A stretch of 64,000 nt of DNA from Sporohalobacter salinus (GCF_016908635.1 NZ_JAFBEG010000001.1:186001-250000), one strand, 5' to 3'; positions 44,713 through 53,471 are shown, counted from the stretch's first letter. Program-made: numbers and translations. The notes: a model not told the origin generated them from the letters alone.

Positions 44713-45777
44713 GTGAATCGAAGAAAACTTAAAATACTATTTCCATTATTGATTTTTTTACTCATATTCAATATCTATGCAGTAGCTTTTGCCTCTAGTT
44801 TAGGAGTTAGGGATTTAGAAGTTGGGATGCGGGGAGATGATGTTAAATTACTACAAAAGAGGTTGAATAATTTAGGTTACAGTATAGAGGTTGATGGTAT
44901 TTTTGGTAGAGAAACTAAAGAAGTAGTAAGGAAATTTCAGACAAAAAAGAATTTATTATCAGATGGAATTGTAGGTCCTAGGACTATTTATTATCTACAG
45001 AATGCCAAAATTGATTTGGAATATAAAGTTCAGCCAGGCGACTCACTATCTGAATTGGCAAAAGAATATGATGTTTCTATTAATGCGATCAAAAAAGCTA
45101 ATGATCTTAAAGATTCAACAATTATAGTTGGACAGAAGTTAATAATTCCTGATACTGCAATAGGTGGTGGAAAAGAAAAAAATCTTTATAATATTATTAT
45201 CGAATATAAAGTTAAGTCTGGAGATACATTATCGGAATTAGCTAATAGATATAATAGTGATATCTCTGAAATTAAAGAGTTAAATAATTTGAATGCCCCT
45301 CGGATTAAAGTTGGACAAACTTTAAAGATCCCCAGAAAAGCTCGTGGGGTTAAGGTAAGTGGGAGTACTTCTAGTTATCACCGACCAAGATTTATTTGGC
45401 CGGCTAAAGGTAGAATAAGTTCTAAATTTGGTTATAGAATCCATCCTATCACTTCTGAGCGGCATTTTCATGGTGGCATTGATATAGCTATTCCCCGTGG
45501 GACTACAGTTAAGGCAGCAGCTTCTGGAAAGGTTGTTACAAGTTCATGGGTTAAGGGTTTTGGGTATACTGTAATTATCAGACATAAAAAGCGAGTTAAA
45601 ACCTTATATGCTCATAACTCCCGATTATTAGTTAGGTCTGGTCAGTATGTGCGACAAGGACAAGCTATTTCGCGTTCAGGTAGTACTGGGCGTAGTACTG
45701 GTCCACATCTTGATTTTAGAATTTTAATTGATGGAGATCCTATTGATCCTTTGGACAAACTTCCACATAGATATTAA
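44713..45777 (+). CDS. M23-type cell-wall endopeptidase with peptidoglycan-binding and two LysM domains
   Basis: 354 residues from GTG 44713 (AGGAGGATAAAGA ahead). Signal peptide about 1-27 (ends AVAFA); peptidoglycan-binding type-1 domain about 32-97 (VGMRGDDVKLLQKRL, VDGIFGRET); LysM about 103-147 and 164-208 (YKVQPGDSLSELA, YKVKSGDTLSELA); M23 domain about 225-345. Zinc-site residues His253, Asp257 and His301 and His332 are present, but the usual HLH is HLD: Asp334 replaces a zinc-ligand His. The enzyme may be altered or an activator only. It acts outside the membrane on peptide cross-bridges. Confidence 0.9.
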   Translation: MNRRKLKILFPLLIFLLIFNIYAVAFASSLGVRDLEVGMRGDDVKLLQKRLNNLGYSIEVDGIFGRETKEVVRKFQTKKNLLSDGIVGPRTIYYLQNAKIDLEYKVQPGDSLSELAKEYDVSINAIKKANDLKDSTIIVGQKLIIPDTAIGGGKEKNLYNIIIEYKVKSGDTLSELANRYNSDISEIKELNNLNAPRIKVGQTLKIPRKARGVKVSGSTSSYHRPRFIWPAKGRISSKFGYRIHPITSERHFHGGIDIAIPRGTTVKAAASGKVVTSSWVKGFGYTVIIRHKKRVKTLYAHNSRLLVRSGQYVRQGQAISRSGSTGRSTGPHLDFRILIDGDPIDPLDKLPHRY

Positions 45778-45786
45778 AGTTATCTA

Positions 45787-45825
45787 ATTAAGTTTCTGGT
45801 CATGCGACCAGAAACTTAATTTTAT
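45787..45825 (+). terminator. strong terminator after the M23 gene
   Basis: Fifteen-base perfect arms ATTAAGTTTCTGGTC (45787-45801) and GACCAGAAACTTAAT (45806-45820), loop ATGC, then TTTT. Confidence 0.92.
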
Positions 45826-46006
45826 TAAAGTTTAAAAAACTTTAATATATAGAAGGTATTTAACTTAGAATATAGAAGAAATATTAATAAGTATATTATT
45901 TTTTATAAGAGATTTGTGAAAAAATGAACATCAATTGTAATTGTAGAAAAATATCGTTAAAAATTCAGGGAAATGGTTAATAAGAAAGTAAGGGGGAAGG
46001 GGATAA

Positions 46007-46366
46007 ATGAAACTTAAAGATATTAAGGATATTACGAAATCAAAAGTGATAGTAGGAGAAAATAACTTAGACCTAGAAATTAATGCAGCTTGTGGTGCTG
46101 ATTTAATGAGTGATGTATTAGCCTTTACTGCTGAAAAAACTCTCTTATTAACAGGATTAACTAAGCTTCAAGTTATTAGAACTGCTGACTTAATTGATTT
46201 AGCGGCAATTATTTTTGTTAGAGGGAAACAGCCGAGTGAAAAAACAGTAAAATTAGCTAAAGAAAGTGAGATTCCTCTTTTATATACTGATTATACTTTA
46301 TATGAATCATCTGGTCGACTGTATCAGGCGGGGTTAAGAGGAGATAGTCCAAAGGAGGAAGTATAA
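46007..46366 (+). CDS. DRTGG-domain protein 1
   Basis: 119 residues. A single DRTGG domain (related to the HPr-kinase N domain): VIVGENNLDLEINAACGADLMSDVLAF, TGLTKLQVIRTADLIDLAAIIFVRGKQPS, EIPLLYTDYTLYESSGRLYQAGL. DRTGG domains occur with CBS and phosphotransacetylase proteins and are thought to be small-ligand sensors. It is followed after one base by the CBS-ATPase and is paralogous to the gene at 47323. First gene of a five-gene regulatory module. Confidence 0.85.
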   Translation: MKLKDIKDITKSKVIVGENNLDLEINAACGADLMSDVLAFTAEKTLLLTGLTKLQVIRTADLIDLAAIIFVRGKQPSEKTVKLAKESEIPLLYTDYTLYESSGRLYQAGLRGDSPKEEV

Positions 46367-46367
46367 T

Positions 46368-47285
46368 TTGCAGAATTTTACATTAGAAATAACTAAGCAG
46401 ATTTCGGCTGATTTAACAATTAATGATATTATGACTGATGATGTAATTACATTACGTCCCGATAATAAGCTTAAAAATGCTAAAGAAATTATGCGCCTTA
46501 GAAAAATTTCCGGAATTCCTATTGTTGATAAGGATAAAAGGCTGCTTGGGATTATTAGTATTGATGACATTATTCAGGGACTTGAATATGATAAATTAGA
46601 TAATAAAATTAGTGATATGATGAGTACAGATTTAATTACGGTTAATCAAAATAGTTCAATTTCTGATGTCATATTTAAGTTTAAGAAGTATAAGTTTGGG
46701 AGATTACCTGTAATAGATGATAATGATAAATTAGTAGGACTTATTACTCCAGGAGATATCACTCGAAAATTATTAGCTAAGATGAAAGAGGAGATAAGTA
46801 AAGATGGTTTTGGCGAAGATAAAGTTAAAAAAGAAATAAAGAAGGGAAATGAAGAAGAGCTTCCTCCTTTGGAGTTGCAGATTGAAGGTGGCGATTTTAA
46901 AAGCGGTGGAAGTGCATCTAGTAAAATTAAGAATGTTTTAAAGAAATTAGAGATTAAAACACCTTTAATTAGAAAAGCAGCTATTATAGCTTATGAAGCG
47001 GAGATGAATGTAGTAATTCATGCTAAGCGAGGTAAAATATTGTTAGAAGCTGATCAAAATCAAATTAAAATCATTGTTGAAGATTCAGGTCCGGGAATTA
47101 AAGATATAGAATCTGCTATGAAGCCTGGTTATTCTACTGCTTCTGAGTATATTCGGGAACTAGGCTTTGGAGCTGGTATGGGTTTGGCAAATATTGAACG
47201 TTATTCAGACGAATTAAATATTGAATCAAAAGTAAATCAAGGTACTAGAATAGAAGCAGTGATTTATCTGGATTCAGATGATTAA
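46368..47285 (+). CDS. CBS-domain anti-sigma-like ATPase
   Basis: 305 residues from TTG 46368 with AAGGAGG upstream. Two CBS repeats (about 18-75 and 82-140: IMTDDVITLRPDNKL, DMMSTDLITVNQNSS) precede a linker and an RsbW/HATPase_c domain (about 190-305) with the N-box AYEAEMNVVIHA, G1 EDSGPGIKD and G2 GFGAGMGLANIERY motifs. Adenylate binding to the CBS pair would steer a serine-kinase or anti-sigma activity. Partner unknown. Confidence 0.87.
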   Translation: MQNFTLEITKQISADLTINDIMTDDVITLRPDNKLKNAKEIMRLRKISGIPIVDKDKRLLGIISIDDIIQGLEYDKLDNKISDMMSTDLITVNQNSSISDVIFKFKKYKFGRLPVIDDNDKLVGLITPGDITRKLLAKMKEEISKDGFGEDKVKKEIKKGNEEELPPLELQIEGGDFKSGGSASSKIKNVLKKLEIKTPLIRKAAIIAYEAEMNVVIHAKRGKILLEADQNQIKIIVEDSGPGIKDIESAMKPGYSTASEYIRELGFGAGMGLANIERYSDELNIESKVNQGTRIEAVIYLDSDD

Positions 47286-47322
47286 TTTAAAAGTTTGCTA
47301 GATATAAAGGAGGCGCTAAATT

Positions 47323-47655
47323 GTGAAGTTAACAAAAGTTGTTTCTAAGTTAGATTTAGAAGTGAGTGATAAATCAATTAATTTAGATTCTAAAATAACA
47401 GGAGGTTATTCTTCTGATTTGTTGAGTCATGTAATGGGGCAGGCTGAACCGGGTAACTTATGGATTACTATTCAGACACATCAAAATATAGTAGCAGTAG
47501 CGTCTTTAATTGAATTATCCGGGATTATAATTGTTGATGGAGTAGATTTAGATGATGAAACTATAACTAAGGCTAGAGAAGAAGAAATTCCTTTATTAAC
47601 TACTGAATTATCAGCTTATGAAGTAGCAGGTCGTCTGTATAAACTAGGAGTTTGA
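47323..47655 (+). CDS. DRTGG-domain protein 2
   Basis: 110 residues from GTG 47323 with AAAGGAGG ahead. Same domain as 46007 (SKITGGYSSDLLSHVMGQAEPGNLWITIQTHQ-type core, HQNIVAVASLIELSGIIIVDG, EIPLLTTELSAYEVAGRLYKLGV). It may pair with the first copy in sensing. It stands between the CBS-ATPase and the PHP gene. Confidence 0.83.
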   Translation: MKLTKVVSKLDLEVSDKSINLDSKITGGYSSDLLSHVMGQAEPGNLWITIQTHQNIVAVASLIELSGIIIVDGVDLDDETITKAREEEIPLLTTELSAYEVAGRLYKLGV

Positions 47656-47671
47656 GGAGTATTATATAATG

Positions 47672-48409
47672 ATGGAATATTTAGCTGATCTTCATATTCA
47701 TACAGTTCTGTCTCCTTGTGGAGATTTGTTAATGACACCGCAGAATATTATTCATGCGGCAGAAGAAAAGGAGATAGATATTTTAGCAATTACTGACCAT
47801 AATTCAGCTGGAAATTTGGAGGTAGCTTTAGAATTAGCTGAAGATTCAGATGTTAATATTATTCCGGGGATAGAGATTGAAACTAAAGAAGAAATTCATT
47901 TAATTGCTCTTTTTCCAAGTTTAGAAGAGGTGCTTTCTTTTCAAAAAATGATTTATTCTCATCTACCTTCGATTGATAATGATGAAGAACTTTTTGGCCC
48001 ACAATTAATTACTGACAATGAGGATCAATTTGTAGGTAGATTGGAACAATTACTTTTAGTGTCGATTGATCTTTCTTTAGAAAGAGCTATATCTGAGGCT
48101 AGGAGTAGAGAGGGAATAATTTTTCCAGCCCATGTTGGTAAAAAGGAGTATAGTATATTATCTAATTTAGGTTTTATCCCAGACGAAATCAATTTTTCAG
48201 TGTTAGAACTTTCTAAAAACAGCTCTAAAGCAGAGTTATATGATAAATTTCCTACAATAAAGTCTTATCCTTTAATAAAATCTTCAGATGCACATTATAT
48301 ATCTGATATATCACCACATATTAAATTTGATTTAAAAGCTCCAATATTGTCGGAGATTAATTTGGCTTTTAAAGGTAAAAAAGGACGTAAGGTAACATTT
48401 AATAATTGA
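47672..48409 (+). CDS. PHP-domain phosphoesterase
   Basis: 245 residues from the second of two adjacent ATGs (47669/47672), GAGGAG upstream. PHP motifs: DLHIHTVLSPCGD (HxH), ITDHNSAGN, GIEIETKEEIHLIALF, HVGKKEY and SSDAHYISDI. Metal-dependent phosphoesterase/hydrolase of the PHP superfamily. Similar genes occur in the regulatory group beside [FeFe]-hydrogenase operons; the substrate is unknown. Confidence 0.88.
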   Translation: MEYLADLHIHTVLSPCGDLLMTPQNIIHAAEEKEIDILAITDHNSAGNLEVALELAEDSDVNIIPGIEIETKEEIHLIALFPSLEEVLSFQKMIYSHLPSIDNDEELFGPQLITDNEDQFVGRLEQLLLVSIDLSLERAISEARSREGIIFPAHVGKKEYSILSNLGFIPDEINFSVLELSKNSSKAELYDKFPTIKSYPLIKSSDAHYISDISPHIKFDLKAPILSEINLAFKGKKGRKVTFNN

Positions 48410-48432
48410 TTATACTTATGGAGGAATAGAAA

Positions 48433-48990
48433 GTGAAAGAGTTATCACTACATATTTTAGATTTAGTACAGAATTCCATTAAAGCTGGAGCTACAGAAAT
48501 AAAAATAAAAGTAATTGAGGATTTGGTGGCTGATCAAATGAAGATTCTGATTGTAGATGATGGTAAAGGAATTTCTGATGAGTTTCTTGAAGAGGTATTA
48601 GATCCTTTTACTACAACTAGAACTACTCGAAAAGTAGGATTAGGTTTGCCTCTTTTTCAAGCTGCAGCTGAACAGTGTAGTGGAGGACTTAATATTTCAT
48701 CTAAAGAGGGGGAAGGTACAAAAGTAAAGGCGACTTTTCAGCATAGTCATATTGATCGTGCACCATTAGGGGATATTGAGGAAACTATTGCAACAATAAT
48801 TCAAGGAAATCCTAATTTGGAGATCTATTATCGACATGTAATCAATGATGAAGAATTTTTATTTGCTACATCTGATTTTAGAAAGAGATTAGAGGAAGTG
48901 CCTCTTGATGAACCAGAGGTACTTAGCTTTATTAAAGAATATTTATCAGAGAATATAGAAAAATTAAAGCAGCAGAATTATAAAGATTGA
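48433..48990 (+). CDS. stand-alone histidine-kinase-type ATPase
   Basis: 185 residues. HATPase_c domain alone: LHILDLVQNSIKAGATEI (N-box), VDDGKGISDEF (G1), KVGLGLPLFQAAAEQ (G2), GEGTKVKATFQ. No phospho-acceptor His domain is visible, so it is either an anti-sigma-like kinase or a subunit of a split kinase. The last 70 residues are not a recognised domain. Final gene of the DRTGG/CBS/PHP module. Confidence 0.85.
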   Translation: MKELSLHILDLVQNSIKAGATEIKIKVIEDLVADQMKILIVDDGKGISDEFLEEVLDPFTTTRTTRKVGLGLPLFQAAAEQCSGGLNISSKEGEGTKVKATFQHSHIDRAPLGDIEETIATIIQGNPNLEIYYRHVINDEEFLFATSDFRKRLEEVPLDEPEVLSFIKEYLSENIEKLKQQNYKD

Positions 48991-49211
48991 AATTAAATTT
49001 AAGATTTAAGCAGGAAGTTTTGTATTGATATAGAAAGAGTAAATCGAAGACATATATTTTTTAAAAGATTGTGAAAATAATAACTTTGATTAATTTGACT
49101 ATGTAGAGGTATAAGTGAAGGAATATTAATTTAAAAATATGATTGAATTTTCAGACAGATATTTAATGAAATTTGGTATATTTTTAAATTTAATGTAAAG
49201 GAGTGGTGATA

Positions 49212-49373
49212 ATGATATGTACTATTTGTGGTGAAGAAGTTTCTAGTCAAAAGTCCTGTAATATTTGTAATGAATGTGAAGAAAAGATAGATGAATTATC
49301 TCGAAAAATATTGAAATCACATAAGAAACTTACACTTCGCCATATAAAACAGGTTAAATGTAGTAATGCATAA
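49212..49373 (+). CDS. 53-residue zinc-ribbon protein
   Basis: Short gene with AAAGGAGTGGTGATA before ATG 49212. The product starts MICTICGEEV, then CNICNEC, giving a zinc-binding arrangement with Cys3/Cys6 and Cys16/Cys19/Cys22, followed by a basic helix (SRKILKSHKKLTLRHIK) and a late Cys. It is followed by a hairpin, which supports a real transcript. It could be a nucleic-acid-binding or adaptor protein; no family was recognised. Confidence 0.65.
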   Translation: MICTICGEEVSSQKSCNICNECEEKIDELSRKILKSHKKLTLRHIKQVKCSNA

Positions 49374-49400
49374 TTTAATTAAAAGGTTATATTATTTGGC

Positions 49401-49430
49401 AAAGATTGTGCGTTTACGCACAATCTTTAT
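49401..49430 (+). terminator. terminator after the zinc-ribbon gene
   Basis: Arms AAAGATTGTGCG (49401-49412) and CGCACAATCTTT (49417-49428), loop TTTA, perfect 12-bp stem, T-rich tail. Confidence 0.85.
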
Positions 49431-49535
49431 TATTATGTTGTAATTTCAATTTAAAAACAGGAAAATATATGATTAAGATAGAATAACTAAATATAATCCC
49501 TTTAACTGAGCTTTTATATCTAGGAGGCAGAATGA

Positions 49536-51860
49536 ATGTTAAATCAAAGAAGACTAATTATATTATTTACATTACTTGTTTTAATATGTTATATATTGCC
49601 TGTTTTTGCTTCAAATATGATGTTTAAGGCATTTATTAATGACAAACTTATAGAATCTAATCTTAAAGTTAAACAAGAAGGGGAAAATTTATTAGTTCCT
49701 GTGGGAATATTAGCTGACGGATTTGACTTAAAGGTTGAATGGAAAAATTTAATTAAAACGGTTAATATTAAATTTAATGATAAATTAATTAAATTACGAG
49801 TTGGAGAAAACAAGGCTCAAATAGGAGATAGAGTTAAAAGGTTATCTTCTCAAGTTAAATTAGAAGAAGGGAAAGTTTTAATTCCAGTAGATTTTATGAG
49901 TGAAATATTAGGATATAAAGTAAGTTGGGATGATAATACGCTGCATTTTTTTAAACCTTCTTCTAAGGTGAAAGAAATTACATATGAAAATCAGAAAGCC
50001 GAAGGAATTATTAAAATCAAAACTACAAAGCAGCCTGATTATGAGATTAACCAATTAACAAATCCAGATCGTTTGGTTATTGATATACATAATTCCCGAT
50101 TAGTAAAGGGGATTGAGGATATTGCTATTAATAATGGTCTAATATTTCAAATTAGGAGCGGCCAGTTTAAAACAGGGGTTACAAGAATTGTATTAGACCT
50201 CTATCAACCTCTTGATTATAAAGAAGAAGTTATTAAAAAAGGAAAAAATCATCAGTTAATCTTAAAGATGAATCCTCAAATTACTAATTTTAAATACGAC
50301 AGTAATAAAGGATTGTTTTCAATTTCGGCTACTGATGAATTGACTAATTATGAAACGAAATTTATTAAAGATGATAAAAAAATGATAGTTAAGTTTCCGA
50401 ATATGACTTTAGATGTAGTAGAGGATGAGTTTGAAATAAATAGTAAGTTAGTAGAAAGTGTTAATTTAAGCCAATTTGAAGAAGGAGGAGCTTCCATAGT
50501 AAAAGTTAGCTTTAAAGTGAATAAATGGTTTGAATTAAATATTAAAAAAGATCCGAAAGATAATAATAGGTTATTGTTGCGTCCACAAAGAAGAGTGGGA
50601 TTAGTAAGTGTAGATTATGATTCACAAGAAGGTGAAGTTAAAATCAAAACTGAACAGCCGGTTACTTCACAAGCAGTTCCTTTAGAAAAGGGGGATCGTT
50701 TAGTTGTTGATTTTCCAAATACAGTCTTTCGGAATTTAAGTCAAAATATTTCAGTAAAAGATGATTTTATAGAAGAAATCAGAATAGCTCAATTTAATAA
50801 AGACATAGCTAGAACAGTGATTGATTTAAAAGAGTTAGTAAATTATGAGCTTGAAAATAGGAAAGACAAAAAAACAGGTGATTATATTACAGTAGTAAAC
50901 TTAGATTTACCTAATGATTTAAAGTCTAAACCTAATAATAATACTATAGTACAGGAAACTGATGAGGAACAAAAGCAGCTAAAAGCTGTTGATATAAAGC
51001 AGCAAGGTTTAAAAACGGAATTACAGGTTAAGTTAAATAATAAATCTAATTATCAAATAAAGAAGTTTACTTATCCAGATCGGATAGTGATTGATATTCC
51101 AGGTACTAATGCTGCTTTAAAGCCAACAGAAATTGCTGAGCCTAAAGGAATTATAAAAGATGTTAGAGTTAGTCAGTTTTCACGTGATCCTATGACAGCT
51201 AGAGTAGTGTTTGAATTACCGTATACAGTTGATTATCAAGTATCATCAAAAGATAAGACTGATAGAATAAATATTAAATTTAAAGAAAATGTTAATCAGA
51301 ATGATTTAAATTTAACAGGAAAAACAATTATGGTTGATGCTGGACATGGTGGAGCTGATCCTGGAGCTATTGGACCTGATGGGACTATGGAGAAGGATGT
51401 TAATTTAAATATTTCTAAGCGGCTAGCTGCTCTTTTACGAGAAGCAGGAGCTAATGTTAAGATGTCTAGGAAAAGTGATAAGTATATTACTCTCTGGGAT
51501 CGAACAAATGAGGCTAATAAGTTAAACTGTGATATATTTGTTAGTATTCATGCAAATTCTCATAAAAGAAATGAAGCATCTGGGATTGAAACTTATGTAT
51601 ATCCTGGTAGTTATGGTGATACTTTAGTACTGGCTAAGAAGGTACAGAATACATTATATGAAAAGGTAAAGTTACCTAATCGTGGAGTTAGATTTGAAAA
51701 CCTTTATGTTTTGGAGAATACTAATATGCCTTCGATTTTAGTTGAGGTTGGTTTCTTAAGCAATCGTAAAGAAGAAAAATTGTTGAATGATCCTGAATTT
51801 AGGCAAAAGTCTGCTCAAGGTATTTATAAAGGTATAATTGCCTTTTTTAATCGTAAGTAA
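49536..51860 (+). CDS. N-acetylmuramoyl-L-alanine amidase with multiple AMIN domains
   Basis: 774 residues. Signal peptide about 1-25; copper-amine-oxidase-N-like domain about 30-135; AMIN-type repeats about 145-250, 265-360 (diverged), 365-465 and 490-585, each with a (P/K)DRLV(I/V)D-like strand; catalytic Amidase_3 domain 597-774. Zinc and catalytic residues His604, Glu619, His672 and Glu737 lie in VDAGHGG, MEKDVNL, VSIHANS and VEVGF. It cuts the amide between muramic acid and the peptide stem outside the cell. Four AMIN-like repeats are more than the one or two in AmiC. GGAGG precedes ATG. Confidence 0.93.
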   Translation: MLNQRRLIILFTLLVLICYILPVFASNMMFKAFINDKLIESNLKVKQEGENLLVPVGILADGFDLKVEWKNLIKTVNIKFNDKLIKLRVGENKAQIGDRVKRLSSQVKLEEGKVLIPVDFMSEILGYKVSWDDNTLHFFKPSSKVKEITYENQKAEGIIKIKTTKQPDYEINQLTNPDRLVIDIHNSRLVKGIEDIAINNGLIFQIRSGQFKTGVTRIVLDLYQPLDYKEEVIKKGKNHQLILKMNPQITNFKYDSNKGLFSISATDELTNYETKFIKDDKKMIVKFPNMTLDVVEDEFEINSKLVESVNLSQFEEGGASIVKVSFKVNKWFELNIKKDPKDNNRLLLRPQRRVGLVSVDYDSQEGEVKIKTEQPVTSQAVPLEKGDRLVVDFPNTVFRNLSQNISVKDDFIEEIRIAQFNKDIARTVIDLKELVNYELENRKDKKTGDYITVVNLDLPNDLKSKPNNNTIVQETDEEQKQLKAVDIKQQGLKTELQVKLNNKSNYQIKKFTYPDRIVIDIPGTNAALKPTEIAEPKGIIKDVRVSQFSRDPMTARVVFELPYTVDYQVSSKDKTDRINIKFKENVNQNDLNLTGKTIMVDAGHGGADPGAIGPDGTMEKDVNLNISKRLAALLREAGANVKMSRKSDKYITLWDRTNEANKLNCDIFVSIHANSHKRNEASGIETYVYPGSYGDTLVLAKKVQNTLYEKVKLPNRGVRFENLYVLENTNMPSILVEVGFLSNRKEEKLLNDPEFRQKSAQGIYKGIIAFFNRK

Positions 51861-51874
51861 GGAGGAAGAAATTA

Positions 51875-52393
51875 ATGATGACATATAAAGAGAAGAAGAG
51901 TTATCTTTTAATTGCAGGGATCACCTTAACTTCAGTACTTATATTATCTGTTTTATTTACTGCTCCCCAGACTAAAATGAAAGAAGTCAAGCTTTATTTT
52001 GGCTATAATCAGGGGCAGAATTTAAAGACAGAAATAAGACAAGTCAAAGCAGATCAATTATATGTTAATACTATTCAGGAGTTAATTAAAGGGCCAACCA
52101 ATGAAAGTTTGGAACAAACAATGCCAAAAGGAACTAGATTGTTAAATTCCAAATTAAAAAAAGAAGTCTTAGTTTTGAATTTTAATTCTAAGTTTAGAGA
52201 AAATCATTGGGGTGGGAGTACTGGTGAAATTACTACTATTTATTCTATTGTTAATACTATGGCTCAGTTTCCCAAAATTGAACAAGTTCAATTTTTAATT
52301 AAAGGAAAAGAGGTTGAAAGTTTAGTAGGTCATATGGATTTAACGGCTCCAATTGCTCCTAGTGATGAATTGATAAAATATGAAATAGATTAA
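51875..52393 (+). CDS. gerM: GerMN-domain membrane-anchored protein
   Basis: 172 residues. An uncleaved-looking N-terminal membrane anchor (about 10-30) without a lipobox Cys, then one GerMN domain (VKLYFGYNQGQNLKTEIRQV, TIQELIKGP, MPKGTRLL, VLVLNFNSKF, GEITTIYSIVNTMAQFPKIEQVQFLIKGK). GerM acts in sporulation and germination, helping hold the cell-wall complex between mother cell and spore. It lies 14 bases after the amidase, so both probably act on the envelope. Unlike B. subtilis GerM it has one domain rather than two. Confidence 0.88.
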   Translation: MMTYKEKKSYLLIAGITLTSVLILSVLFTAPQTKMKEVKLYFGYNQGQNLKTEIRQVKADQLYVNTIQELIKGPTNESLEQTMPKGTRLLNSKLKKEVLVLNFNSKFRENHWGGSTGEITTIYSIVNTMAQFPKIEQVQFLIKGKEVESLVGHMDLTAPIAPSDELIKYEID

Positions 52394-52421
52394 AAAGTAG
52401 TTAATGTTTTTGCTTGCTATA

Positions 52422-52700
52422 ATGCTAGACTTAATTGAAGTTAGAAAGATATTGGAGGTCGAAAGTGTTGCTTTAGCAATCAAAAGGGCTACTGAAGAGG
52501 AAACCAAAAAGATAAGTAAAGTAATTAAAGATATGGAACAGAATGTTAAAGAAGGTAGATTAGGGGGATGAAGCAGATGTCAGATTCCATATTGCAATAG
52601 TTAAAGCAACTCACAATTAGATGTTTACCTAAGGTTATGTATATTCGCTTAGAAACAATCAAAAATTAATTAAAGAAATTAATGGAATGAAGGAATGAGT
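52422..52700 (+). pseudogene. remnant of a GntR/FadR-type regulator (FCD domain)
   Basis: From ATG 52422, LDLIEVRKILEVESVALAIKRATEEE and the stretch to about residue 50 match the start of an FCD effector domain; a stop (TGA near 52568) follows, and the continuation DEADVRFHIAIVKATHN, in another frame, is the next FCD motif (metal-ligand Asp and His). Further stops follow. The N-terminal helix-turn-helix is absent, so this is a decayed fragment. Confidence 0.75.
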
Positions 52701-52703
52701 TTA

Positions 52704-53124
52704 ATGAAAACATTGTCATTTGCAGTTTTAGCTATGTTTTTTTTGGGGGATAGCTCCTATATTTGGTAAACTTGGATTAGTAGAATTAAGTCCATTTCTT
52801 GGTTTGGCAATTAGAAGTTTTATAATTAGTGGTTTATTATTAATTTATGGAGTAGCAACAGGTGAATTTAGTGGTATTAATGAGATTGGTACTTATCCTT
52901 TACTTTATATAGCTGCTGAAGGAATTTTTGCTTCGTTATTAGGACATTTAGCTTACTTTTATGCTCTTAAATTTGGTGCTGCTTCGCAAGTAGTTCCTTT
53001 TGTAGCAGCTTATCCATTAGTTACTGTTATAGCTGCTATTCTATTTTTGAAAGAAGGATTTAGTTGGGAAAATTTAATTGGAGTTTTATTAATTATAATT
53101 GGTATATTTATTATTAAGAGATAA
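52704..53124 (+). pseudogene. EamA-type small transporter with a frameshift in a T8 run
   Basis: From ATG 52704 (AAGGAATG ahead) the product begins MKTLSFAVLAMFF and meets a stop; dropping one T of the eight at 52737-52744 restores WGIAPIFGKLG and an open frame through LIGVLLIIIGIFIIKR at 53124. The full product would be about 140 residues with four membrane segments, a one-domain EamA/DMT transporter. The frameshift is a single base in a homopolymer, so it may be a true mutation, a phase-variable tract or a read error. Confidence 0.75.
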
Positions 53125-53436
53125 GAAGAGAGCTTTCGGTACTTTAGGAGTATATTTTTTGCTATTTATATCAAAATTCTATTATAATATTTCTGCATTT
53201 TAAATTAATAAATGATAATATAGGATTAAAAATTGAAGTAGATTTTTGGTTTAAAGGAGATAGATTTTAGGGATGATTCTGCTAATTAATGATTTTGGTG
53301 AAGCAAAGATTAAAGTTTTTCAATTAGGCTCTATCCAGGAGTAAAGGAATTAATTTAAAAATAGGATTTAAATTATAGTTTGCTTGATATTGATATATTA
53401 TAAATGGTGGAAACTTCAAGGAAGCTTATTATATAG
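53125..53436. other. spacer with degraded coding remnants
   Basis: About 310 bases. A short phrase reading MILLINDFGEAKIKV near 53275-53320 looks like an eroded gene but is too short to assign. No intact gene is supported. Confidence 0.35.
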
Positions 53437-53471
53437 CCGACATTTATGATTTGCCATAAATGTCGGTTTTT
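53437..53471 (+). terminator. strong terminator at the end of the decay zone
   Basis: Arms CCGACATTTATG (53437-53448) and CATAAATGTCGG (53455-53466), perfect, loop 6, followed by TTTTT. It has kept its form although the preceding genes are broken. Confidence 0.9.

Noticed and set aside
49396-49411. GG/GC pair resembling a sigma-54 -24/-12 promoter
   Set aside because: The bases belong to the left arm of the terminator after the zinc-ribbon gene and no gene starts at a fitting distance.
53275-53330. Phrase LLINDFGE like a CobW-type GTPase fragment
   Set aside because: Only about 15 residues, no GTP-binding loop; not enough to name a family.
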